Positions 1 through 5,948 of a DNA stretch of 7,084 nt are shown here, piece by piece. The notes below the pieces were generated by a model. That model was not told the origin of the DNA, made no database searches, and worked only from the letters and a program-made list of their open reading frames with translations. Location: assembly GCA_022712735.1 (NCBI GenBank), contig JAFLKA010000313.1, forward strand, positions 1 through 7,084, in the 5' to 3' direction. Within the stretch, counting starts at the first letter, position 1; each line of letters opens with the position of its first letter. Position numbers and translations under genes: made by a program. The stretch comes from Marinosulfonomonas sp. (GTDB lineage Bacteria; Pseudomonadota; Alphaproteobacteria; Rhodobacterales; Rhodobacteraceae).

Positions 1-75
1 ACCAAGATCGGTGAATCGCCATACAAACATAGCTTCCGCTCGATGTCCTTCGCACCACGCGACATCGGAGTATAG
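1..75 (+). CDS. C-terminal tail of an unidentified upstream gene (partial)
   Basis: Frame 1 is open from the first base to TAG at 73-75 and gives 24 residues, ending SFRSMSFAPRDIGV. The stop lies only 7 bases before a strong hairpin, which is what the end of a transcribed gene should look like. Frame 3 closes after a few codons; frame 2 is open but runs through the hairpin, so frame 1 is preferred. I do not recognise the tail: it does not look like the NirS or NosZ C-termini I know, and 24 residues are too few to assign a family. It lies in the same orientation as the operon downstream and may encode the enzyme that operon serves, but that is inference. Confidence 0.5.
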   Translation, partial: TKIGESPYKHSFRSMSFAPRDIGV

Positions 76-82
76 CAACAAA

Positions 83-109
83 TCAGGGCGCCTGATGCGG
101 GCGCCCTGA
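83..109 (+). terminator. Hairpin terminator after the upstream gene
   Basis: A perfect 10-bp GC-rich stem, TCAGGGCGCC (83-92) with GGCGCCCTGA (100-109), closes a 7-base loop. It starts 7 bases after the stop codon at 73-75. There is no real T-run after it (CACTTAGCGCTTTCTCG follows), so it may be a weak or factor-assisted terminator, or a 3'-end stabilising hairpin. Confidence 0.65.
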
Positions 110-119
110 CACTTAGCGC

Positions 120-217
120 TTTCTCGTTGATGTGAATCGGATTTCCCCCGAACGCAATTGCTGCGCAATCACGGCCTCGGTGAAAAATCCGATGCTTGTT
201 GCAAGTGAAACGAGAAA
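120..217. repeat. Nested inverted repeat / structured intergenic element
   Basis: Four complementary pairs are nested in the right order. They are TTTCTCGTT (120-128) with AACGAGAAA (209-217); ATCGGATTT (136-144) with AAATCCGAT (185-193); CCGA (148-151) with TCGG (177-180); and ATTGC (157-161) with GCAAT (165-169). A further small hairpin, CTTG/CAAG, sits at 195-205. The two outer pairs are 9 bp each and perfect. As RNA this would form a long stem with internal loops, or a three-way junction. It lies upstream of the predicted start of the operon transcript, so it could be a small RNA, a 3' UTR of read-through transcript, or a DNA-level element. I do not recognise it as a known RNA family. Confidence 0.5.
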
Positions 218-236
218 ACACTGATATGCGACATTT

Positions 237-266
237 CGCCAGCCTCGGGTAAAACTGCGGCTGGCG
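237..266. repeat. 8-bp hairpin just upstream of the FNR-type box
   Basis: CGCCAGCC (237-244) pairs perfectly with GGCTGGCG (259-266) across a 14-base loop. No T-run follows, so it is not a typical intrinsic terminator. It ends 9 bases before the FNR-type box and may insulate the downstream promoter or end a transcript from the element at 120-217; its function is unknown. Confidence 0.4.
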
Positions 267-275
267 TTGCATTGC

Positions 276-289
276 TTGATGCACGTCAA
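276..289. promoter_or_regulatory. FNR/Dnr-type binding site for the operon
   Basis: TTGATGCACGTCAA matches the FNR-family consensus TTGAT-N4-ATCAA in nine of its ten defined positions and keeps the TTGA-N6-TCAA core intact. If the regulator acts at the usual -41.5 position, transcription would start near A324. A weak -10-like hexamer, TAGCCT, would then fall at 312-317. The first start codon is at 346, leaving a short leader with a ribosome binding site. FNR, FnrL, Dnr and NnrR recognise similar sites, so the sequence does not tell whether oxygen or nitric oxide is the signal. Confidence 0.65.
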
Positions 290-345
290 TGCTAAAAATT
301 TCGGGATTCGATAGCCTGCCTTGAACAGTTAAAGGTGGAAGATCG

Positions 346-2523
346 ATGAAAACCAAAGCGCGTGACAGATTAACAGCTATTTTAACCGACGGAATTGATG
401 TTCACCGCTGTGCAGCGGCACGGGCGTTGGGCAGCATGGGGTTGGCGGAATCAGTTGAGCCGCTGATCAAGGCATTGCTTGACGAAGATCCCGACGTCAG
501 AACCGACGCCGCGTTTGCGCTGGGTGCGTTGAACGATCCCGCCTCGGCCGAAAAGCTGATGGAAAATCTGGTTGGGGACCCTGAATCCGATGTGAAACGT
601 GCCGCTATCAAGGCGTTGATCGCTATGCGCTACGAGCCGGTTGTGCCGCTGCTGCGCAAACTGGCGGTGTCGCGTTCCGAAGAGGACGTGGCATGGGACG
701 AAGAGGCATTTTACACCGATGAGTGGGACAGCTGGATCGACATCCAGATGTCTGCATTCGAGGGCTTGGGTGTTTTTGCCCCCGAAGAAGCGGTGCCGGA
801 AATCATTGAAGCGATGCTGGATGACGAGGCTCAGGATTTAACCGAGCCTGGCTTGCGCGCACTGGCGCGAATGGGCGAGGCGGGCGCATTGGCAATTATT
901 GATCAGTACGGCCTGGGTGATACCCGCATGTGCCGCCGGATTGTGCGTGCTGTCGGCATGTCCGATAACCCGCATCTGGATGATTTGCGCGGCGGGATGG
1001 TCGCCGATGTAAAACCGGAAATCCGCCGTTTGGCATTGGAAAATCTGGAGGCGACCGATGATCGTCTTAAGCCATTGTTCGGCGATGAAGACGGCTCTGT
1101 TCGGGCTGCTGTTGTCAAACATGCAGGTTTGCAAAACACTCTGTTGCTGTGGGACCTGATCAAGGACCCTGATCCCGTTGTGCGGGTTGAAGTGTTCAAG
1201 ATTATCAAGACCAACCCAGATAAATTCAAAGATGAGGATCTGGAGAAAGCCGTGCAAAAGGCGATCACTGGTGATCCGGATGCCGCCAAACAGGCCGCGT
1301 TGGCGCTGATTGCCCTGAAGGGGCCAGAGGCGGCCAAAGGATTGCTGCACGTTCTTTCAAACGCCGAAATCCCGCAAAAATTTCGCGTTGGAGTGATCGA
1401 AGCGGTCGAAAAAGCCGGTGATATTGCCGTGCCCGCCCTGTTGCAGGCTGCGGGTGATACGGATCGGCAGTTGCGGCTGGCTGCGCTAACGGCTTTGGCG
1501 GAAATCGCCAGCAATGATCCGAAATGGCCCAATGATGCGGGCCTTGGGCTGATCACAGGTCTGAATGGCGAGTTGGTTTTGCCCCCCGAAGAGGTGGAAG
1601 AAGAGATCGTCGAGAAAGAGCCTCTGCCAGAAATCACCGAAGAGATTGCCAACGAAATCGATGCGGAACTGCCGCTGGTCGCCGAAAAAATCGAACCCGT
1701 GACATCAACCCTAGATGCGATCAAATCCAACGTACCCGACGCACCCGTTGAGGAGCCAGAGGAAATCATTCTGAGCGATGAAACCCAGCGTATGCTCGAT
1801 CTGACCAAACGGCGCAAACTGGGCAAACGCAAACTGTCGTGGGACACGATGGCCTCGCCGCATGAAGATGTGCAACGCTTTTCCGCCCGCCTGTTGGGCA
1901 GCGTGGTCCATAAGGATGTCACTGATGCCCTGATTGCAACGCTGACGCAGGATGTGGACGAAGAAACCCGCAATGGCGCATTGTTTTCGCTGGCCAAACA
2001 CGGCGAGAAAACCGGCACTATGCCTGCGGAAGCGCTGGCCCCATTGCAAGAGCTGCTGAAAAGTGACGTATCTGAAACCCGTGCTCTGGCCCTGCGTTCA
2101 ATGGGCTGGATCAAGGGGGCCGAAATGGATGCGGTTCTGGAGGGATTTCTGACCGATTCCGATCCACTGGTTCGGGTCGAGGCCGTCAAGGCAATGGACC
2201 ATCGCAACCTTGCGACCGATGCTTTGATCAATGCGCTAAATGACAAATACCAGGGTGTCGGCATCGCCGCCGCCCGCGCGTTGGCCCGCCTGTTTGGTGA
2301 TGATTCCGCCGATGCGCTGGTGTTGTTTGCGGTCACCAATGACGGCACTTACCGGCGCGATATCGGCAAATTGTTAGGACAATATGCGCCTGACGCGGGG
2401 GCAGCGCGCTTGCTGGAATTACTGGCGGACGAGGACCAAAAGGCACGCTGGCTGGTAGCGATTGATGCGCTTGCAGAACTCTTTCAACAACCGGATCAGA
2501 CCGAGGCACTGAAAGTCGCCTGA
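346..2523 (+). CDS. HEAT-repeat protein (PBS-lyase-like HEAT repeats), cytoplasmic
   Basis: This 725-residue protein is made almost wholly of helical pairs with the HEAT pattern, for example RCAAARALGSMG, DVRTDAAFALGAL and SVRAAVVKHAG. There are two repeat blocks, about residues 17-400 and 505-715. Between them lies an acidic, proline-containing and probably disordered linker (about 413-485), followed by a basic patch, TKRRKLGKRK (487-496). No signal peptide or membrane segment is visible, so it should be cytoplasmic. The ATG at 346 has a good ribosome binding site, AGGTGG (333-338), 7 bases upstream. The repeats resemble those of phycobilin lyase subunits (CpcE/CpcF) and related chaperones, but this repeat type is widespread and no catalytic role is implied. 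As first gene of the operon it is probably a scaffold or assembly factor; that role is inferred. Confidence 0.88.
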   Translation: MKTKARDRLTAILTDGIDVHRCAAARALGSMGLAESVEPLIKALLDEDPDVRTDAAFALGALNDPASAEKLMENLVGDPESDVKRAAIKALIAMRYEPVVPLLRKLAVSRSEEDVAWDEEAFYTDEWDSWIDIQMSAFEGLGVFAPEEAVPEIIEAMLDDEAQDLTEPGLRALARMGEAGALAIIDQYGLGDTRMCRRIVRAVGMSDNPHLDDLRGGMVADVKPEIRRLALENLEATDDRLKPLFGDEDGSVRAAVVKHAGLQNTLLLWDLIKDPDPVVRVEVFKIIKTNPDKFKDEDLEKAVQKAITGDPDAAKQAALALIALKGPEAAKGLLHVLSNAEIPQKFRVGVIEAVEKAGDIAVPALLQAAGDTDRQLRLAALTALAEIASNDPKWPNDAGLGLITGLNGELVLPPEEVEEEIVEKEPLPEITEEIANEIDAELPLVAEKIEPVTSTLDAIKSNVPDAPVEEPEEIILSDETQRMLDLTKRRKLGKRKLSWDTMASPHEDVQRFSARLLGSVVHKDVTDALIATLTQDVDEETRNGALFSLAKHGEKTGTMPAEALAPLQELLKSDVSETRALALRSMGWIKGAEMDAVLEGFLTDSDPLVRVEAVKAMDHRNLATDALINALNDKYQGVGIAAARALARLFGDDSADALVLFAVTNDGTYRRDIGKLLGQYAPDAGAARLLELLADEDQKARWLVAIDALAELFQQPDQTEALKVA

Positions 2524-2530
2524 TTTTTTT
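2504..2530 (+). terminator. Possible weak terminator/attenuator at the end of the HEAT gene
   Basis: AGGCAC (2504-2509) can pair with GT-(C bulge)-GCCT (2515-2521) across a 5-base loop. After two bases there is a run of seven T (2524-2530). The hairpin overlaps the last codons and stop of the HEAT gene. The stem is short, so it would terminate only part of transcription; it could set the ratio of the HEAT protein to the downstream products. The next gene follows within 25 bases of the T-run and has no clear promoter of its own. Confidence 0.3.
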
Positions 2531-2554
2531 CAATACACCGAAAGGAAACACAAA

Positions 2555-3295
2555 ATGAGAAACCTGTTTACGAAATCGGCCATTGCATTGGCTGTCCTTG
2601 GCATGGCTTCGGCGGTAAGTGCCAAAGGCTATAACGAGGTCGAAGTGACCGATGGCGGCAGCTTTGTAGGCACAGTTTCCGCGGGTGGGGCCGAGGCTGA
2701 TATGCGCACCTACACCATTTCCAAAGACCCAGAAATCTGCGGCGCCGGATCGCGTGAAGTGCCGTTCGTGCAGGTCAATGACGCTGGCATGCTGGTCAAT
2801 GCTGTGGTGTTCCTTGCCGATATTGAAGAAGGCAAAGCCATGCCCGAAGAGCTGATGACGCTGACCATCAATCAGACCGAATGCGAGTTTACACCAGCAA
2901 TGGGTGTGATGGCGAACACCGGCGAGTTGACCGCAATAAACAACGACCACACGCTGCACAACATCCACGCCTACGAATTGATCGGCAAGGCGCGCAAAAC
3001 CGTTTTGAACGTCTCGCAACCCAGCCAAGGCGATGTGATGTCCAAAGACATCAAGCTGCGTCGCGGCAATGGTATGAAAGTCGAATGCGACGCGCATGAT
3101 TTCATGCACAGCTTTGTTTACGTCGCCAAAACGCCTTACTTCTCGGTTGTTGATGAAACCGGCGCATTTTCGATCACTGACATCCCTGCGGGCGAATACA
3201 AAGTGATGATGTGGCATGGTTTCCTGGGCGAACAAAAAGTCGGTTCTGTCACTGTTGATGCCGGTGGCGAAGTCACAATGGAATTGTCCTACTAG
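2555..3295 (+). CDS. Exported amicyanin-like cupredoxin with C-terminal carboxypeptidase-regulatory-like domain
   Basis: This 246-residue protein begins with a typical Sec signal peptide (about 1-23, cleavage after AVSA), so it is periplasmic. The middle is cupredoxin-like. HNIH (135-138) corresponds to the first copper histidine of amicyanin (HNVH). C178-D-A-H181-D-F-M184 has the C-x2-H-x2-M spacing of the amicyanin loop (CTPHPFM). Likely type 1 copper ligands are therefore H135, C178, H181 and M184. C62 and C110 may form a disulfide. Residues about 195-246 (FSVVDETGAF, DIPAGEYKVMMWH) resemble the beta-sandwich domain of carboxypeptidase-regulatory-like proteins. Database entries of this type are often called methylamine utilization proteins, but no mau genes are visible here. 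The ATG at 2555 has AAAGGAAA (2541-2548) upstream. A role as periplasmic electron carrier or copper donor is inferred. Confidence 0.82.
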   Translation: MRNLFTKSAIALAVLGMASAVSAKGYNEVEVTDGGSFVGTVSAGGAEADMRTYTISKDPEICGAGSREVPFVQVNDAGMLVNAVVFLADIEEGKAMPEELMTLTINQTECEFTPAMGVMANTGELTAINNDHTLHNIHAYELIGKARKTVLNVSQPSQGDVMSKDIKLRRGNGMKVECDAHDFMHSFVYVAKTPYFSVVDETGAFSITDIPAGEYKVMMWHGFLGEQKVGSVTVDAGGEVTMELSY

Positions 3296-3317
3296 AGCGA
3301 GAGAAAGGCTCAGTCAG

Positions 3318-3425
3318 ATGGTAAAACGCAAAAGAATAAACGCTTTTCACGTCTTCGTTCTGGCCGGTGCCTTGGTGAATGTGGCCGTAGTTCTGTTGCT
3401 GCTGGGGTATTGGTTATTAAACTGA
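3318..3425 (+). CDS. Small single-span membrane protein (35 aa)
   Basis: ATG at 3318 opens a 35-residue frame ending at TGA 3423-3425. The N-terminus is basic (MVKRKR) and is followed by a hydrophobic segment from about residue 12 to 34. This predicts one membrane helix with its basic end in the cytoplasm. A purine-rich stretch, GAGAAAGG (3301-3308), can serve as ribosome binding site. The frame is open further upstream, to an ATG at 3216, but that part lies inside the cupredoxin gene in another frame and should not be used. I do not recognise the family. Small membrane subunits are common beside respiratory enzymes and their assembly factors, which fits the context. Its stop overlaps the start of the next gene by 16 bases, suggesting translational coupling. 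Confidence 0.62.
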   Translation: MVKRKRINAFHVFVLAGALVNVAVVLLLLGYWLLN

Positions 3426-4261
3426 AAACCGCAGCTGTTGCAACGCTTGGCGCTATTGCATTGGGGGTGGGGGCTTATGCGGCTTTCCCCCCTAACGCGT
3501 CCAAGGGCATGGCGTTTGTCAAAGCGGGTCCAGCGGTGCTGGGCTATGTTTATTACACGGGGCTGTATGGCCCGATGCCCTACAGCGTGGGTGATTTCTG
3601 GATTGATACCTTTGAAGTCACCAACGTCGATTACGTTGAATTTGTTGCAGCGACTGGCCATGCGCCCGCTGCGTTTGTTGACGAGGATGACCTGAACCAA
3701 AAGGACCAACCTGTGACCGGAGTTCTGCACGCAGACGCCATCGCTTATTGCGAATGGGCTGGCAAACGCCTTCCGACCGAAATCGAGTGGGAAAAGGCGG
3801 CGCGTGGTGTGGAGGGGCAGATTTATCCTTGGGGGGACGAGGCCGACTATAGCCGTGCCCATCTTACCGGCGCCGCACCTGTTTCGGTTGCCAGTTTTGA
3901 GGCTGACATCAGCCCGTTTGGTGTGCGCGGCATGGCGGGTAATGTGTCGGAATGGGTGTCGGATGTTCGCGTCGCCAAGGGTGGGCGCTGTATGGATGGC
4001 GGGGCCGATGCCCGCACGCAAACCCCTGAAATGATGCTGATCCTGACCGAGCTTACGGAAATGAACGGCGGTGTGTTGCCCGAGATGTGCCTGCCGCCCG
4101 AGGTTGACCCGAACCCGCATATCGCAGGCGAGCCTTGCGCCTATATCAAAGGCAACTCATGGAACGGGCGCGATCATATGACCGTCGCCAGCAACCGGAT
4201 GTGGGACTACACCAATGCCTATGCCGAATTTGTCGGGTTTCGCTGCGCCAAGGATAAATAG
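3410..4261 (+). CDS. Exported FGE/SUMF1-fold protein (NirV-like) lacking catalytic cysteines
   Basis: This 283-residue protein has the formylglycine-generating-enzyme fold signature: GMAFVKAG (33-40), FWIDTFEVTNVDYVEF (63-78), YCEWAGKRLPTEIEWEKAARG (113-133), YPWGDE (139-144), GNVSEWVSD (178-186), KGNSW (247-251) and GFRC (276-279). After KGNSW, true FGEs have a region with two copper-binding cysteines; here it reads NGRDHMTVASN, so formylglycine synthesis is unlikely. An unusually long segment (about 186-246) containing C194, C227 and C243 separates GNVSEW from KGNSW. The N-terminus is a signal peptide or anchor (hydrophobic about 8-25, GAYA then AFPPN), giving a periplasmic location. No ATG precedes the signal peptide, so TTG at 3410 is the best start; it lies inside the small gene before it. 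NirV, encoded beside nirK in denitrifiers, is a known non-sulfatase relative, but orthology is not shown. Confidence 0.82.
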   Translation: MVIKLKTAAVATLGAIALGVGAYAAFPPNASKGMAFVKAGPAVLGYVYYTGLYGPMPYSVGDFWIDTFEVTNVDYVEFVAATGHAPAAFVDEDDLNQKDQPVTGVLHADAIAYCEWAGKRLPTEIEWEKAARGVEGQIYPWGDEADYSRAHLTGAAPVSVASFEADISPFGVRGMAGNVSEWVSDVRVAKGGRCMDGGADARTQTPEMMLILTELTEMNGGVLPEMCLPPEVDPNPHIAGEPCAYIKGNSWNGRDHMTVASNRMWDYTNAYAEFVGFRCAKDK

Positions 4262-4301
4262 ACACGCGGCTTGAACGGGGCCGCAAAACTGGAGAATTGA
4301 T

Positions 4302-5945
4302 ATGGTTGTAAATTTGGCAATTGACGAGGGTGTCGAGGGTTCCGCCGGAACCGCGCCCGTATCGCTGACCCGCATTCTGGTGGCGCTGGATCAGTCAGAC
4401 TACGCCAACAACGCGATGAAACAGGCGACCCGCCTGTGCAGCGGCACCATCACCGGCATCCACGCCTATGCCGCCAAATTGCATGATCGGCGTTTCAAGC
4501 AGATGGAGGGTGGCCTGCCCGAACGCTACCAGCGCGAAAGCGAGATGGAACATCAGCGCGAGGTGCACGAGGATCTGATCGGCATGGGGCTTGGGCTGAT
4601 TTCCGACAGCTATCATGATGCGGCCCAAACCGTGGCCAAAGCCGCCGATGTGCCATTCCAGCGTCTGTCGCCCGAAGGCAAGAATTACAGCTGCCTGATT
4701 GAGGCAATGAGTAAATCCGAACATGACGTTCTGTTCATCGGCGCGCTGGGGCTTGGGGCGGTTGCTGGCTCCACCATCGGCACGGTATGCGAGCGTGTGG
4801 TGCGGCGCACCAACATGGATGTGTTCATCGCCAAGGACCGCCGGATGAACATCGGCGATGGCCCGATTGTGGTCGGCATGGATGGCTCGCCCAAATCCTT
4901 CGGTGCGTTGATGACAGCGCTGGATATTGGCAAACGGTTGAACACCCCCGTGCATGTGGTCGCCGCCTATGATCCCTATTATCACTACGTTGCGTTTAAC
5001 AAAATCTCGACCGTTCTAGACGAGGAAGCCGGCAAGGTTTTTCGCTTCAAAGAGCAGGAACAACTGCACGAGGAACTGATTGATGACGGCATCGCCAAAA
5101 TCTATCAGGCGCATCTGAATGTGGCTGAAACCGTGGCCAAAGAGGCTGGCGTTAAGGTGATCACCGAACTGGTCGCGGGCAAGCCCTATCAGGCCATCAA
5201 GAAGTATGTCGAGAAGCACAAAGCGTCCTTGTTGCTGGTCGGCAAAACCGGCGTTCATGCCGATGACGGCTTGGACATTGGCGGCAACACCGAAAACCTG
5301 CTGCGGATGGTTTCGTGCCACATGTGGGTCGGCATGGCCGAGCATTTTCCGGCCTCTGATGTGGTCGCCGAGGAAACCATCATGTGGTCGGACGAGGCTT
5401 CCGAGATGATCAACCGCGCCCCAGAATTTGTCCGCGGTATTGCCCGCACCGGTGTGATCAGGCAGGCCCAAAAAGAGGGGCATACGTTTATCACCACCCG
5501 TTTCGTTCAGGACGTGATGAGTAAAATGATGCCCGGCGGCGGCGGTGGCGATGACACCCCGCAACAAAGTTTCGAGCGGCTGGAATGGGCCACGGATGCC
5601 CGCGCTATGCTGGAGGGGATCACCGATGAACAAGTGCGCGAAAACATCGGGCTGCGAGCCGAGAAATCAGCCCGTCGCGATGCCAGCACCACTGTGCAAA
5701 TCGCGCATGTCGAACCCTTCATGGCCGAGGCCGCGTTGGAACCTGCGGTGCGGGAAGACGCCATCACATGGCGCGCCGCGTCAAACGCACGCCTGCAACG
5801 GGTGCCGGAAGCCTTCCGTGACCAAGTGAAAAACAGCATCGAAAACTTCGCCCGCAAACGTGGCCTGACGGTGATTGATGCGGCCATTGAGGACGAGGCA
5901 TTCGCCAATTCGCGTATGGCGATGTGCCCCGAAGACAAGGGCTAA
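4302..5945 (+). CDS. Tandem universal stress protein with two C-terminal PCP_red-like domains
   Basis: This 547-residue cytoplasmic protein starts at ATG 4302 with GGAG (4291-4294) 7 bases upstream. Two Usp domains lie at about 23-178 and 187-346. The first has the full nucleotide-binding motif G147-x2-G150-x9-G160-T161. The second has G314-x2-G317-x9-G327 but then G328 in place of S/T. Two copies of a helical module follow, at about 359-408 (MWSDEASEMINRAPEFVR) and 486-537 (TWRAASNARLQRVPEAFR). Both fit the PCP_red pattern seen at the C-terminus of BchB/ChlB: W, then A, a hydrophobic residue, P, then R, then E/Q-x-A-x-x-x-G. A Gly5 run (412-416) and a charged segment separate the two copies. 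Usp domains bind ATP and report on energy or redox state. Here the protein may regulate or hold the radical SAM partner encoded 3 bases downstream. The second module has lost some of the conserved pattern. Confidence 0.85.
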   Translation: MVVNLAIDEGVEGSAGTAPVSLTRILVALDQSDYANNAMKQATRLCSGTITGIHAYAAKLHDRRFKQMEGGLPERYQRESEMEHQREVHEDLIGMGLGLISDSYHDAAQTVAKAADVPFQRLSPEGKNYSCLIEAMSKSEHDVLFIGALGLGAVAGSTIGTVCERVVRRTNMDVFIAKDRRMNIGDGPIVVGMDGSPKSFGALMTALDIGKRLNTPVHVVAAYDPYYHYVAFNKISTVLDEEAGKVFRFKEQEQLHEELIDDGIAKIYQAHLNVAETVAKEAGVKVITELVAGKPYQAIKKYVEKHKASLLLVGKTGVHADDGLDIGGNTENLLRMVSCHMWVGMAEHFPASDVVAEETIMWSDEASEMINRAPEFVRGIARTGVIRQAQKEGHTFITTRFVQDVMSKMMPGGGGGDDTPQQSFERLEWATDARAMLEGITDEQVRENIGLRAEKSARRDASTTVQIAHVEPFMAEAALEPAVREDAITWRAASNARLQRVPEAFRDQVKNSIENFARKRGLTVIDAAIEDEAFANSRMAMCPEDKG

Positions 5946-5948
5946 CCG

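Noticed and set aside
132..224. Short plus-strand frame of 30 codons starting with GTG in the intergenic region
   Set aside because: It has no ribosome binding site and no convincing protein character, and its bases are better explained by the nested inverted repeat.
903..2348. Long open frame on the minus strand opposite the HEAT gene (481 codons)
   Set aside because: It is serine/arginine/alanine-rich with no domain pattern, as expected from the complement of a GC-biased gene. The plus-strand HEAT repeats explain the region.
2333..3235. Minus-strand open frame of 300 codons across the HEAT/cupredoxin junction
   Set aside because: It lies opposite two well-supported genes, has no recognisable domain, and no start signal was seen.
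3216..3317. Upstream extension of the 35-residue membrane gene to an earlier ATG
   Set aside because: The extension lies inside the cupredoxin gene in another frame. The ATG at 3318 has a purine-rich site upstream and begins a clean basic-plus-hydrophobic protein.
4266..4284. Small hairpin GCGGC/GCCGC between the FGE-like and Usp genes
   Set aside because: Only 5 bp with a 9-base loop and no T-run; too weak to call a terminator or regulatory site.
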